The translations under genes were made by a program, and so were the position numbers. The notes under the pieces were generated by a model that saw only the letters and a list, made by a program, of their open reading frames with translations, did not search any database and was not told the DNA's origin. Shown here in pieces: positions 37,731 to 49,927 of a stretch of DNA of 64,000 nucleotides. The DNA comes from Herbaspirillum sp. GW103 (lineage in GTDB: Bacteria; Pseudomonadota; Gammaproteobacteria; Burkholderiales; Burkholderiaceae_D), in NCBI RefSeq assembly GCF_000261365.1, contig NZ_AJVC01000005.1, positions 186,001-250,000 of the forward strand. Reading direction: 5' to 3'. How positions within the stretch are numbered: position 1 is the stretch's first letter; the number at the start of each line of letters is the position of its first letter.

Positions 37731-38528
37731 ATGAAGTCCATCATCCGTACCGCCCTGCTGGCGGGTCTGGCGGTTCTGTCATTTTCGCTGTCGCTGTCGG
37801 CGGCACAGGCCGACGAGGCGCTCCCCGCTTCGCGCCTGGACCAGGTCATCAAGGCTGGCAAGCTGCGCATCTGCATGACCGGTGACTACAAGCCCTTCAC
37901 CTATTACCGCCCTGACCAGACTTTCGAAGGCATGGATGTGGAACTGGGCCAGTCCCTGGCCAAGTCGCTGGGCGTGGAGGCGCAGTTCGTCAAGACCACC
38001 TGGAGCAACCTGATGAACGACTTCGTCGCCCAGTGCGACATCGCCATGGGGGGCATCTCGATCACCCTGGACCGCGCCCGCAAGGCAGCCTTCTCGGAGC
38101 CGGTGATGGTCGATGGCAAGGCGCCCATCATCCGCTGCGCCGACAAGGACAAGTTCCGCAACTTCGACATGATCGACCAGCCTGGTACGCGCGCCATCGT
38201 CAACCCCGGCGGCACCAACGAGCGCTTTGCCAAGGCCCGCTACAAGAATGCCACCCTGACGCTGCATCCGGACAACGTCACCATCTTCCAGCAGATCGTC
38301 GACGGCAAGGCCGATGTGATGGTCACCGATGCCAGCGAGACGCGCTGGCAATCCAAGCTGCATCCGGAGCTGTGCCCGGTACAGCCTGACCAGCCGCTGC
38401 AGTTCGCTGAAAAGGCTTACCTGCTGCCGCGCGGTGATGTCGCCTTCAAGGCCTATGTGGATACCTGGCTGCACCTGGCCAAGGCCACCGGCGAATATCA
38501 GCGCATCTTCGACAAGTGGCTGAAATAA
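37731..38528 (+). CDS. PheC-like periplasmic cyclohexadienyl dehydratase / family 3 solute-binding protein
   Basis: 265 residues, signal peptide with cleavage near AQA-DEA (about residue 27). The mature protein has the family 3 solute-binding fold and the pattern TGDYKPFTYYR, W-x-N-L-M-x-D-F, DIAMGGISITLDRARKAAFSEP, NPGGTNERFA, HPDNVTIFQQIVDGKADVMVTDA and FAEKAYLLPR. This combination is characteristic of PheC, the secreted prephenate/arogenate dehydratase of Pseudomonas, rather than amino acid transport proteins. No ABC permease genes are nearby, supporting an enzymatic role. An amino acid-binding protein remains the alternative. Confidence 0.75.
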   Translation: MKSIIRTALLAGLAVLSFSLSLSAAQADEALPASRLDQVIKAGKLRICMTGDYKPFTYYRPDQTFEGMDVELGQSLAKSLGVEAQFVKTTWSNLMNDFVAQCDIAMGGISITLDRARKAAFSEPVMVDGKAPIIRCADKDKFRNFDMIDQPGTRAIVNPGGTNERFAKARYKNATLTLHPDNVTIFQQIVDGKADVMVTDASETRWQSKLHPELCPVQPDQPLQFAEKAYLLPRGDVAFKAYVDTWLHLAKATGEYQRIFDKWLK

Positions 38529-38558
38529 GCCAGAGCGCGGCGGCCCCGCCCCTCTTGT

Positions 38559-39371
38559 TCAGTCGAACTTGAGATCCTTGAGTTCGGGCTTGGGGTCGGG
38601 GAAGCGCAGCTTGAGCTTTTGCAGAGTCTCCAGGACCACATTGGCCACCAGCAGGTTGCGATGGGTCTTGGAGTCGGCCGGTACCACGTACCAGGGTGCA
38701 TGCAGGGTACTGGTCTGGCGCAGCACCTCCTGGTAGCGCTGCTGGTAGGCGTCCCAGAACTTGCGCTCGGCCAGGTCTTGCGGATCGAATTTCCAGTGCT
38801 TCTCGGGATCATCGATGCGCGATTGCAGGCGTGACTTCTGCTCGGCCTTCGAGATGTGCAGGAAGAATTTCAGCACCACGGTCCCGGTTTCCCACAGCAT
38901 GCGTTCGAAGTCGTTGATCTGACGATAGCGACGTTTGCATTCCTTCTCATCGATCCAGTCGTGCACGCGGGTGATGAGCACATCCTCATAGTGACTGCGG
39001 TTGAAGACCGCGATTTCCCCGGCCACCGGTACCTGCGCATGGACGCGCCACAGATAGTCGTGCGCCAGTTCGATGGCCGTCGGCCCCTTGAAGTTGGCGA
39101 TACGGATGCCCTGCGGATTGACGGCGGCAAAGACGTCATTGACGGTGCCATCCTTGCCGCTGGTATCCATGCCCTGCAGGATCACCAGCACCTTGTGCTT
39201 GTGGCCGGCATACAGCATCTCCTGCTGCAGGCCGATCTGTGCGGCCAGACGCTGCACGGTGGCACGGTCGGTTTCCTTGTCGCCGCTGGAGAGCGGTTTG
39301 GTGGAGGCGTCGCTTTCCTTGAGGACGAACTTGGGATGGACGATGAATTGCGGCCCGATCTTCTTAGCCAT
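38559..39371 (-). CDS. ppk2: Polyphosphate kinase 2 family protein (polyphosphate:nucleotide phosphotransferase)
   Basis: 270 residues, one PPK2 domain (class I/III-like single-domain). Walker A in V-I-L-Q-G-M-D-T-S-G-K-D-G (about 63-75), the lid region FKGPTAIELAHDYLWR (about 94-109), and the Walker B-type region around IAVFNRSHYEDVLITRVHDW. It transfers phosphate between polyphosphate and nucleotides; whether AMP, ADP or GDP is used cannot be told. Monocistronic next to a CoA-binding protein gene on the same strand. Confidence 0.9.
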   Translation of the reverse strand: MAKKIGPQFIVHPKFVLKESDASTKPLSSGDKETDRATVQRLAAQIGLQQEMLYAGHKHKVLVILQGMDTSGKDGTVNDVFAAVNPQGIRIANFKGPTAIELAHDYLWRVHAQVPVAGEIAVFNRSHYEDVLITRVHDWIDEKECKRRYRQINDFERMLWETGTVVLKFFLHISKAEQKSRLQSRIDDPEKHWKFDPQDLAERKFWDAYQQRYQEVLRQTSTLHAPWYVVPADSKTHRNLLVANVVLETLQKLKLRFPDPKPELKDLKFD

Positions 39372-39423
39372 GCTGTCTCGCTTTTCTCGTTATAAATGAT
39401 TTACGGATTTCACCAGCCTGGCA

Positions 39424-39891
39424 CTACAACACGCCATGCGACTGCCCCATGGCATGTTCGATCTTGATGCACTTGTCCATGACCACCTTCAACCCGGCCG
39501 CACGCGCGCGGGCGGCGGCTTCTTCGTGAACGATGTCGAGCTGCATCCACACGCATTGGGCGCCGATGGCGATGGCCTCGTCGACGATGGGCGGGATGTC
39601 GGCTGACTTGCGGAAGCAATCGACGATGGCGATGCGCAGGCCTTCCTGGGCCAATGCCGCGCTGGCCTCCTGCAGGTTGGCATGGCAATGCTCACCGAGG
39701 ATGGTCTGGCCGGCATACATGGGATTGACGGCGACGATGCGGTATCCCGCTGACTGCAGATAGGCGGCTACCTCAAAGCTGGCACGCTCGGGGCGGTTGG
39801 ACAGGCCGACCACGGCAATGATGGGCTTGCCATGCTGGCGCGCGGTGGGCGTCGAAGGGGATGCGGAAGATGCGGGTGCAGCTGACGACAT
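39424..39891 (-). CDS. CoA-binding domain protein (YccU-like)
   Basis: 155 residues. After a Ser/Ala/Pro-rich N-terminus of about 20 residues, the Rossmann-like CoA-binding domain is visible: PIIAVVGLSNRPERASFEVAAYL, then Y-R-I-V-A-V-N-P, and the end K-V-V-M-D-K-C-I-K-I-E-H. It lacks the ligase domains of acyl-CoA synthetases. Function of YccU-type solo domains is not established. It shares the minus strand with ppk2, 52 bp apart. Confidence 0.88.
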   Translation of the reverse strand: MSSAAPASSASPSTPTARQHGKPIIAVVGLSNRPERASFEVAAYLQSAGYRIVAVNPMYAGQTILGEHCHANLQEASAALAQEGLRIAIVDCFRKSADIPPIVDEAIAIGAQCVWMQLDIVHEEAAARARAAGLKVVMDKCIKIEHAMGQSHGVL

Positions 39892-40157
39892 GGGGGCTCC
39901 TGTCCGGCTGATGGAAATGAGGCTAATGCTATCAATGATTGGGTCGGACAGAATTGGTTCTATCCTTCACGTCCGCGCACTTTACCCGAGGATGAAAGTT
40001 GCCGCAGCGCCAGTGCGCGCGACATGCGGGCAAACTTGATCCAGGTTGATTCATACGGGCCGCAAGCCGCCAGATCTGGTCAGCCTTGGCGCCGCAGACG
40101 AGCCCCGGATCTGCAAGGAGGAACTCACTACGCGCATCAGAGGAAATGAGCGCGCAT

Positions 40158-40183
40158 GAAAAAAGGCAGCCGAAGCTGCCTTT
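40158..40183 (-). terminator. Rho-independent terminator of the atp operon
   Basis: Stem AAAGGCAGC / GCTGCCTTT (40162-40170 and 40175-40183) with a TTCG tetraloop on the minus strand and a T-run, 75 bp past the atpC stop. UUCG loops make very stable terminator hairpins. Confidence 0.9.
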
Positions 40184-40187
40184 CATC

Positions 40188-40211
40188 TACTGCTGTACTG
40201 CTGTACTGCTG
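40188..40211. repeat. Tandem repeat TACTGCTG x3
   Basis: Three exact 8-bp units, with a degenerate fourth (TGCTGCCG), between the atp terminator and atpC. Confidence 0.7.
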
Positions 40212-40258
40212 TGCTGCCGTGCCGGAGCACTCTTCGCCGGGAAGAACGCTACCAGCGA

Positions 40259-40681
40259 TCAGCGCTTCTGACGCAACTTCTGGATCGCGGCCAGCTGTGC
40301 CACAGCGGCGGCCAGTTCGGCCTGGGCTGCAGCGTGGTCGATCTTGGAGTCGCGGTTGACCAGCGCTTCCTCGGCCAGACGCTTGGCTTCGGCGGCCTTG
40401 GCTTCGTCCAGGTCGGCACCACGGATGGCGGTGTCGGCCAGCACGGTCACGGCGTCGGGCTGCACTTCCAGGAGGCCGCCGGCCACGAACACGAATTCCT
40501 CGTGCGCCTGACCCGCGACCTTGATACGGACAGCACCTGGCTTGATGCGCGTGATCAGCGGGGTGTGACGGGGATAGATACCCAGCTCACCCGCTTCGCC
40601 CGGCAACGCGACGAATTCTGCCTCGCCGGAGAAGATTTCCTCTTCCGCCGAGACCACGTCCACGTGAATAGTATGTGCCAT
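40259..40681 (-). CDS. atpC: ATP synthase F1 epsilon subunit
   Basis: 140 residues. N-terminal beta-sandwich ([33 protein letters not shown]) and C-terminal two-helix domain that can inhibit rotation. The ATG at 40681 is the family start; the frame runs 16 codons further without homology. Last gene of the operon, followed by the UUCG terminator. Confidence 0.97.
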   Translation of the reverse strand: MAHTIHVDVVSAEEEIFSGEAEFVALPGEAGELGIYPRHTPLITRIKPGAVRIKVAGQAHEEFVFVAGGLLEVQPDAVTVLADTAIRGADLDEAKAAEAKRLAEEALVNRDSKIDHAAAQAELAAAVAQLAAIQKLRQKR

Positions 40682-40801
40682 GTCGTTTCCTAGTCGATTG
40701 ACCGCTCCTGCGAACAGGAGCGGCGCCAATGAATCAATGATGACTTACCGGCCGCTGCCACCCCGGATGAAGCATCCGATGCGGCAACGGCGTGGCGCGT
40801 C

Positions 40802-42226
<1,425 letters not shown>

Positions 42227-42259
42227 TTAAATTCTGTTTCGCTACGCTACGCCAGCTGA

Positions 42260-43132
42260 TCAGCCGACCGCAGCCGCACCGGCGACGATTTCCGACAGCT
42301 CTTTGGTAATGGCGGCCTGGCGAGTCTTGTTGTAGACCAACTTCAACTCACCGATCACGCTACCTGCGTTGTCGCTGGCGGCCTTCATCGCGACCATGCG
42401 CGCCGATTGCTCGGAGGCCATGTTCTCGGCGACGGCTTGATAGATCAGCGCTTCGACGTAACGCACCAGCAGTTCGTCCACCACGGATTGCACATCGGGC
42501 TCATAGATGTAGTCCCAGGAGTGCGCACCCTCGTCAGCCTTGAGCTTGTCGCTGGTCAGCGGCAGCAGCTGCTGCAGGGTGGCTTCCTGCTTCATCGTAT
42601 TGATGAACTTGGTGTACACCAGGTACACCGCGTCCAGCTTGCCTTCCTGGTAAGCGTCGAGCAGCACCTTGACGGGGCCGATCAGCTTTTCCAGGTGCGG
42701 CGTATCACCCAGTTGCGTCACGTTGGCGGCCACACGGGCGCCGATGCGATTCAGAAAACCCAAACCCTTGTTGCCAATGGCGACGGTTTCAATGGACTTG
42801 CCCTGACCTTCCAGTTCACGGAACTTGTTGGTCAACAGACGCAGCGAGTTGGTGTTCATGCCGCCGCACAGACCCTTGTCGGTCGTGACGACGATGAAAC
42901 CAACGCGCTTGGCCGTGTCTTGCTGGACCATGAACGGGTGCACGTACTCCGGATTGGCCTGCGACAAGTTGGCCGCAATGTTGCGGATCTTGTCGCTGTA
43001 CGGGCGGGCTGCGTGCATCCGGTCCTGCGCCTTGCGCATTTTGGATGCCGCGACCATTTCCATCGCCTTGGTGATCTTCTTCGTATTTTCTACGCTCTTG
43101 ATCTTGCCACGTATCTCTTTACCTGTAGCCAT
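42260..43132 (-). CDS. atpG: ATP synthase F1 gamma subunit
   Basis: 290 residues; long N- and C-terminal helices ([20 protein letters not shown] and [25 protein letters not shown]) form the rotor shaft that transmits rotation from the c-ring to the catalytic sites. Length normal for Proteobacteria. 30 bp after atpA. Confidence 0.98.
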   Translation of the reverse strand: MATGKEIRGKIKSVENTKKITKAMEMVAASKMRKAQDRMHAARPYSDKIRNIAANLSQANPEYVHPFMVQQDTAKRVGFIVVTTDKGLCGGMNTNSLRLLTNKFRELEGQGKSIETVAIGNKGLGFLNRIGARVAANVTQLGDTPHLEKLIGPVKVLLDAYQEGKLDAVYLVYTKFINTMKQEATLQQLLPLTSDKLKADEGAHSWDYIYEPDVQSVVDELLVRYVEALIYQAVAENMASEQSARMVAMKAASDNAGSVIGELKLVYNKTRQAAITKELSEIVAGAAAVG

Positions 43133-43162
43133 GAGTAAGACTCCTTATAGCTTCAGTAAGAA

Positions 43163-44704
43163 TTAGTACGCGCCGGATTTCTTGAAGTCAGCGATGGCGG
43201 CTGCCAGGGCTGCCTCAGCATCCTTATCCAGTTGCTTGGTGTCTTCGATCTTCTTCAACAGCTCAGCGTGGCTGGTCTTCATGAAGTTGTGCAGAGCCGA
43301 CTCGAAGGCCAGGATCTTCTTCACTTCGACGTCGTCCATATAGCCCTTGTTGACGGCGAACAGGGTGACGGCCATGATCGAGATCGATTGCGGGGTGTAC
43401 TGAGCCTGCTTCAACAGTTCGGTCACGCGCGCACCACGGTCCAGCTGCTTGCGGGTGGCTTCGTCCAGGTCGGAAGCGAACTGCGCGAAGGCAGCCAGTT
43501 CACGGTACTGTGCCAGGTCGGTACGGATACCGCCGGACAGGCCCTTGATGACCTTGGTCTGAGCAGCGCCACCGACGCGCGACACCGAGATACCGGCGTT
43601 GATCGCAGGACGGATACCGGCGTTGAAGAGCGAAGTTTCCAGGAAGATCTGGCCGTCGGTGATCGAGATCACGTTGGTCGGAACGAAGGCCGACACGTCA
43701 CCCGCCTGGGTTTCGATGATCGGCAGTGCGGTCAGGGAACCGGTCTGGCCCTTGACTTCGCCGTTGGTGAACTTCTCGACGTAGTCGGCGTTCACGCGGG
43801 CTGCACGTTCCAAGAGGCGGCTGTGCAGGTAGAACACGTCGCCAGGATAGGCTTCACGGCCCGGCGGACGGCGCAGCAGCAGCGAGACCTGACGGTAGGC
43901 AACGGCTTGCTTGGACAGATCGTCATACACGATCAGGGCATCTTGACCGCGGTCACGGAAGTATTCGCCCATGGCGCAACCCGAGTAGGCCGACACGTAT
44001 TGCATCGCTGCCGATTCGGAGGCGGTCGCGGCCACGACGATGGTGTATTCCATCGCGCCGTGCGCTTCCAGTGCGCGCACCACGTTCTTGACCGACGAAG
44101 CCTTCTGGCCGATCGCAACGTAGATGCAGGTCATGTTCTGACCCTTTTGGTTGATGATGGCGTCGATCGCAACAGCGGTCTTGCCGGTCTGGCGGTCACC
44201 GATGATCAGCTCACGCTGGCCACGGCCGACGGGCACCATGGAGTCGATCGACTTCAGGCCAGTCTGCATCGGCTGCGACACGGACTGACGTGCGATCACG
44301 CCCGGGGCGATCTTTTCGATCGGGGCGGTCAGCTTGGCGTTGATCGGACCCTTGCCGTCGATCGGCTGGCCCAGTGCGTTGACGACACGACCCTTCAGTT
44401 CAGGGCCGATGGGCACTTCCAGGATACGGCCGGTGCACTTGACCAGGTCGCCTTCGGAGATGTGTTCGTATTCGCCCAGGATAACGGCGCCCACCGAGTC
44501 ACGCTCCAGGTTCAGCGCCAGGCCGAAGGTGTTGCCCGGGAATTCCAGCATCTCACCTTGCATCACGTCGGACAGACCATGGATACGGCAGATACCGTCG
44601 GACACGGAGATGACCGTGCCCTGATTGCGAATCTCAGCGGTATCGCCAAGGCCTTGGATCCGGCTCTTGATCAGCTCGCTGATTTCAGATGCGTTGAGTT
44701 GCAT
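43163..44704 (-). CDS. atpA: ATP synthase F1 alpha subunit
   Basis: 513 residues, non-catalytic nucleotide-binding subunit. P-loop GDRQTGKT at 169-176 and the N-terminal beta-barrel preceding it. The family block around [19 protein letters not shown] is near residues 410-430. Alternates with beta in the F1 hexamer. Confidence 0.99.
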   Translation of the reverse strand: MQLNASEISELIKSRIQGLGDTAEIRNQGTVISVSDGICRIHGLSDVMQGEMLEFPGNTFGLALNLERDSVGAVILGEYEHISEGDLVKCTGRILEVPIGPELKGRVVNALGQPIDGKGPINAKLTAPIEKIAPGVIARQSVSQPMQTGLKSIDSMVPVGRGQRELIIGDRQTGKTAVAIDAIINQKGQNMTCIYVAIGQKASSVKNVVRALEAHGAMEYTIVVAATASESAAMQYVSAYSGCAMGEYFRDRGQDALIVYDDLSKQAVAYRQVSLLLRRPPGREAYPGDVFYLHSRLLERAARVNADYVEKFTNGEVKGQTGSLTALPIIETQAGDVSAFVPTNVISITDGQIFLETSLFNAGIRPAINAGISVSRVGGAAQTKVIKGLSGGIRTDLAQYRELAAFAQFASDLDEATRKQLDRGARVTELLKQAQYTPQSISIMAVTLFAVNKGYMDDVEVKKILAFESALHNFMKTSHAELLKKIEDTKQLDKDAEAALAAAIADFKKSGAY

Positions 44705-44749
44705 ACTAACTCCTAAAAATTGTTCTTTCGCTTAGCCAGCCAGAGGCAC

Positions 44750-45283
44750 TTACGCGGCCAGAGCAGCTTGCAGCTGCTGCAGCTTCGCGCGCACGGAGGT
44801 ATCGAACACTTCGTCGCCGACCACGACGCGCACACCGCCAATGAGGCTGCTGTCGACCGTCACGGAGGGGTTCAGCTTGCGGCCGAACTTCTTCTCCAGT
44901 GCCGAGACCACATCCTTGACCTGGGCATCGCTGAGCTCAAAGGCGCTCACGATGTTGGCATCGGCCGAACCTTCCGACGCGTTCTTGAGCGCGTGGAATT
45001 GTTCGGCGATCTGCGGCAGCAGGACCAGGCGGCCGTTGTCGACCAGCGTCTTGACGAAATTGCTCGCCTCGACGGACAGCGGAGTCTTCACGGCGGCGGC
45101 AAACACTTCGGCCAGCTTGTCGTGCGTTACGGAAGGATTCTGCGCCAGGGCCTGCACCTCGGGATGCGCTGCCACCTGGGCCATCTCGTCGATGAGATCG
45201 GACCAGGCTGCCAGGCTGCCTGCCTTGGCCACACGGAACAAGGCTTCGGCGTAAGGACGAGCGATCGTTGCGAGTTCGGCCAT
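44750..45283 (-). CDS. atpH: ATP synthase F1 delta subunit (OSCP)
   Basis: 177 residues: N-terminal helical bundle ([18 protein letters not shown]) and a C-terminal beta/alpha part ([21 protein letters not shown]). Connects the alpha/beta hexamer with the b-subunit stalk. Starts 1 bp after the atpF stop, so translation is likely coupled. Confidence 0.97.
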   Translation of the reverse strand: MAELATIARPYAEALFRVAKAGSLAAWSDLIDEMAQVAAHPEVQALAQNPSVTHDKLAEVFAAAVKTPLSVEASNFVKTLVDNGRLVLLPQIAEQFHALKNASEGSADANIVSAFELSDAQVKDVVSALEKKFGRKLNPSVTVDSSLIGGVRVVVGDEVFDTSVRAKLQQLQAALAA

Positions 45284-45284
45284 A

Positions 45285-45755
45285 TTACAGCTCTGTCTTC
45301 AGTTGATTCAGCAAGTCGGCGTGAGCAGCCGCATTCACTTCGCGCTTGAGGATCTGTTCCGCGCCCTTGACGGCGAGCGTTGCGACCTGGCCGCGCAGTT
45401 CTTCGCGCGCCTGGTTCACTTGCTGTTGAGCGTCTGCACGAGCGTTGGCGATGATGCGGGCAGCTTCTTCAGCAGCCGTCTTCTTGGCTTCTTCGATGAT
45501 CAGCTGCGCGCGCTTTTCGGCTTCGCCGATGCGCTTCTGGCCTTCATCACGAGCCGATGCCAGTTCGCCCTGGATACGCTTTTCGGCGGCGGCCAGATCG
45601 GCGCGACCGCGGTCAGCGGCTGCCAGCCCGTCCGCAATCTTCTTGGCGCGTTCGTCGAGCGCCTTAATCAACGGCGGCCACACGAATTTCATCGTGAAGC
45701 CGGCGAGGATGAAGAAGACCACGAACTGTGCAATCAATGTTGCATTTAAGTTCAC
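45285..45755 (-). CDS. atpF: ATP synthase F0 b subunit
   Basis: 156 residues. One N-terminal TM helix ([20 protein letters not shown]) and a long charged coiled helix that forms the peripheral stalk dimer. Typical length and place between atpE and atpH. Confidence 0.98.
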   Translation of the reverse strand: MNLNATLIAQFVVFFILAGFTMKFVWPPLIKALDERAKKIADGLAAADRGRADLAAAEKRIQGELASARDEGQKRIGEAEKRAQLIIEEAKKTAAEEAARIIANARADAQQQVNQAREELRGQVATLAVKGAEQILKREVNAAAHADLLNQLKTEL

Positions 45756-45829
45756 GGTAATTTCCTTCTCAGAATAACGAGTGCCGGAACCAATCGTCCG
45801 GCAGATGAGAATCGGCTATGAAGCGCGAA

Positions 45830-46084
<255 letters not shown>

Positions 46085-46151
46085 TTAAGAAAAGTTAAAT
46101 TAAATACAAAACCAAAAAACAAACTGAAAAACAGGTACTGCAAGCCTTGTG

Positions 46152-47314
<1,163 letters not shown>

Positions 47315-48136
47315 ATCTATCCAATATCGTGCATGCGCCGCACTCTTTACGAGCAGACGGCAGCTTAAAAGCCCGGCGATTATAAAGGTTCGTTTTCCGG
47401 TAAGTCAAACCTTTTACAGCCAGATCAAGGGCTTATCTGGGGCACTTCGCGGTGAGTTGTGGCAAATAAGCAGCCACTTCGATTTTTTGCAGTGCAGCAT
47501 GAGAGCCTTCGTTCCGTTTCCGGTCAACTGCCCCTTCCGGATCCCGAGGGATCATTCCTTCTTGTTAATTTATTCAGATCTGTGCGCGAGGCAGTGAATT
47601 TGCTGGCAGGCCAACGGCCTGGCCGGGAAAATTGCCCCGGTTTTTGAAACAGCGCCCAATTTAATCAAAAATGTGCTGCCACGCCAGAGAAATATCCCGC
47701 AAATTCAATGATTTACGGAAATTCTCAGGCCGCTCGCAAACGTTGACGGACAATGCTGACATTTTGTCAGGAAATCGGAAGTGATCAGACGACCTGGCTC
47801 GCTTTTGGTGTCTCATGTTGCAGCACAGCGCAAGCCGTGCAAAAAGTGAGCCGACTCACCAGACCGGTGCAGTGGTCGGACCGCCGATGCCGTAGAAATA
47901 CGGCATCGGGTCGGTGTCAGGACTACCCCTCCCGGGCGGCGTCCGCTCACCGATATGCTATGGCCGCCGAAACAGCAGCAAATGAAGAAAATGGACGGTC
48001 CATCGACGCTTGGTCAGCGGCTTCCGCCCCCTCCCTGTGCACTGCGCCAAACGACGCGTCCGGACCGAAGAAAGCGTAAGGATCATGCAGAGTCTGAGAT
48101 AATCACGAGGTTGCCAACTTATCAAGCGAAGCTCAT
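47315..48136. other. 822-bp non-coding interval between atpI and galE
   Basis: Contains the divergent promoters of the atp operon and galE. A very regular hairpin lies at 47884-47909, and AATGATTTACGGA (one of three copies in the window) starts at 47707. Small open frames overlap both strands without family features. An unannotated small RNA is possible but unproven. Confidence 0.5.
47884..47909. other. Perfect hairpin with GAAA tetraloop
   Basis: CCGATGCCGTA (47884-47894), loop GAAA, TACGGCATCGG (47899-47909): an 11-bp perfect stem with a GNRA loop on the plus strand. No T-run follows, so it is not a standard terminator. It could belong to the galE leader or a small RNA. Confidence 0.55.
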
Positions 48137-49147
48137 ATGAACATTCTCGTCACCGGCGGTGCCGGCTACATTGGTTCGCACACCTGCGTGGAATTGCTCA
48201 AGGCCGGCCATGAAGTCATCGTCTTCGACAATTTCTGCAACAGCAGCCCGGAGTCGGCGGCGCGGGTCCAGCAGATTGCCGGGCGCACGCTCTCGCTGGT
48301 AAAGGGTGACATCCGCAATCGCGAGCAGCTGGAAAGCGTGCTGCGCGAATTCAAGTGCGAGGCCGTCATCCATTTCGCCGGGCTCAAGGCCGTGGGCGAA
48401 TCGGTTGAGCAGCCGCTGATGTACTACGACAACAACGTGGTCGGCACCGTGCGCCTGCTGGAGGCCATGGAGGCCACGGGCGTGAAGACCATCGTCTTTT
48501 CTTCTTCGGCCACGGTCTATGGCGATCCCCAGTACCTGCCGCTGACCGAGGCGCATCCGCTGTCGGCCAGCAATCCCTATGGCCGCAGCAAGATCGTCAT
48601 CGAGGACATGCTGCGCGACTACCATCGCGCCCATCCCGACTGGAAAATTGCCTTGCTGCGCTACTTCAATCCGGTGGGGGCGCATGAGAGCGGGCTCATC
48701 GGTGAAGATCCGGGCGGCATCCCCAACAACCTGATGCCCTTCGTGGCCCAGGTCGCGGTGGGTCGCCGCGAGAGGCTCAACATCTGGGGCGGCGATTACG
48801 CGACCCCCGATGGTACGGGCGTACGTGACTTCATCCACGTCGTCGACCTGGCCGTCGGCCATCTGGCGGCCCTGCAGGCGCTGACCGAACCGCAATGCTT
48901 TGCGGTCAACCTGGGCACCGGCAACGGCTACAGCGTGCTGGACGTGGTCAAGGCCTACGAGAAAGCCTCGGGCAAGCCGATTCCCTACATCATTGCTGCA
49001 CGCCGCCCGGGCGACATCGCCTCCTGCTATGCCGATCCGGCCGAAGCGCGCCGCAAGCTCGGCTGGGAAGCCAGGCTGGGGCTGGACGCCATGTGTGCCG
49101 ATTCGTGGCGCTGGCAGCAGATGAATCCCAACGGTTTCAGGTCCTGA
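48137..49147 (+). CDS. galE: UDP-glucose 4-epimerase
   Basis: 336 residues, extended SDR. NAD-binding G-G-A-G-Y-I-G-S-H (7-15), catalytic S-S-A-T-V-Y and Y-x-x-x-K in NPYGRSK (about 147-153). Interconverts UDP-glucose and UDP-galactose to feed LPS or exopolysaccharide synthesis. Followed by the rhamnose-synthesis remnant and rfbCD on the same strand, indicating a surface-sugar locus. Confidence 0.97.
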   Translation: MNILVTGGAGYIGSHTCVELLKAGHEVIVFDNFCNSSPESAARVQQIAGRTLSLVKGDIRNREQLESVLREFKCEAVIHFAGLKAVGESVEQPLMYYDNNVVGTVRLLEAMEATGVKTIVFSSSATVYGDPQYLPLTEAHPLSASNPYGRSKIVIEDMLRDYHRAHPDWKIALLRYFNPVGAHESGLIGEDPGGIPNNLMPFVAQVAVGRRERLNIWGGDYATPDGTGVRDFIHVVDLAVGHLAALQALTEPQCFAVNLGTGNGYSVLDVVKAYEKASGKPIPYIIAARRPGDIASCYADPAEARRKLGWEARLGLDAMCADSWRWQQMNPNGFRS

Positions 49148-49163
49148 TCCGCCCGTCTGCATC

Positions 49164-49379
49164 ATGATCTTCGTCACTGGCGGCGCCGGCTTCATGGACA
49201 ACAGTTCCTGGCCGCCGATCTTGGACGACTGTCAAGAACTGAAGATCGCTTTTCCGGAGGAGATCGCCTATCGACGTGGCTACATCGACGCGGCGCAACT
49301 GGGACAACTGGCCATGCCGTTGAAGAAGAACGCCTACGGGCGGTATCTGCTGCAACTGCTTTCGGACCCGGACATCTGA
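49164..49379 (+). pseudogene. rfbB-rfbA deletion scar (fused remnant, 71 codons)
   Basis: The first 10 residues, [10 protein letters not shown], are the start of dTDP-glucose 4,6-dehydratase (RfbB). After about 15 junction residues, the rest, from [20 protein letters not shown] to [13 protein letters not shown], is the C-terminus of glucose-1-phosphate thymidylyltransferase (RfbA). Together with the expected order rfbB-rfbA-rfbC-rfbD, this indicates one in-frame deletion that removed most of both genes. The frame is intact, so a 71-residue peptide may still be made, but it has no catalytic site. Confidence 0.8.
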
Positions 49380-49381
49380 AC

Positions 49382-49927
49382 ATGCAGATTTTTCCTACCT
49401 CACTGGATGGCGTACTGCAGATCGCACCGCAGGTGTTCGGTGATGAACGCGGCTATTTCTACGAGAGCTTCAACGCCCGCACATTTGCCGAGCTCACGGG
49501 GCTGCATCCGGACTTCGTTCAGGACAACCATTCTCGTTCCATGCGCCATGTGCTGCGTGGCCTGCATTACCAAATCCGGCATCCGCAGGGCAAACTCGTC
49601 CGCGTCACCATGGGCGAGGTACTCGACGTGGTGCTGGACATCCGTCGCAGCTCGCCGACCTTTGGCAAGTGGCAAAGCTTGCGTCTGTCAGCGCAGAACA
49701 AGCATCAGTTGTGGATTCCTCCCGGCTTTGCACACGGTTTTGCGGTGTTGAGCGAGTGGGCCGAGGTGCAGTACAAGACGACGGACTACTGGATGCCGGA
49801 GCATGAACGCTGTATCGCGTGGAATGATCCCGCCCTCGGCATCGACTGGGAGCTGGACGGCCCGCCCAGCCTGTCTGCCAAGGATCAGCAAGGAAAGCCG
49901 CTGGCCCAAGCCGAGGTGTATCCGTGA
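49382..49927 (+). CDS. rfbC: dTDP-4-dehydrorhamnose 3,5-epimerase
   Basis: 181 residues, cupin-fold epimerase, family length. Features: FYESFNARTFAELTG, catalytic-site region QDNHSRSMRHVLRGLHYQ with the active His (around 60), and W-I-P-P-G-F-A-H-G-F (about 115-124). It acts on the third step of dTDP-L-rhamnose synthesis. Starts 2 bp after the scar gene's stop and overlaps rfbD by four bases. Its substrate must now come from RfbA/RfbB encoded elsewhere, if at all. Confidence 0.95.
   Translation: MQIFPTSLDGVLQIAPQVFGDERGYFYESFNARTFAELTGLHPDFVQDNHSRSMRHVLRGLHYQIRHPQGKLVRVTMGEVLDVVLDIRRSSPTFGKWQSLRLSAQNKHQLWIPPGFAHGFAVLSEWAEVQYKTTDYWMPEHERCIAWNDPALGIDWELDGPPSLSAKDQQGKPLAQAEVYP

Larger units (their letters stand above)
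39892..40258. other. Intergenic region downstream of the atp operon
   Basis: Holds the atp operon terminator and an 8-bp tandem repeat; the CoA-binding gene promoter should be here. No gene seen. Confidence 0.5.
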
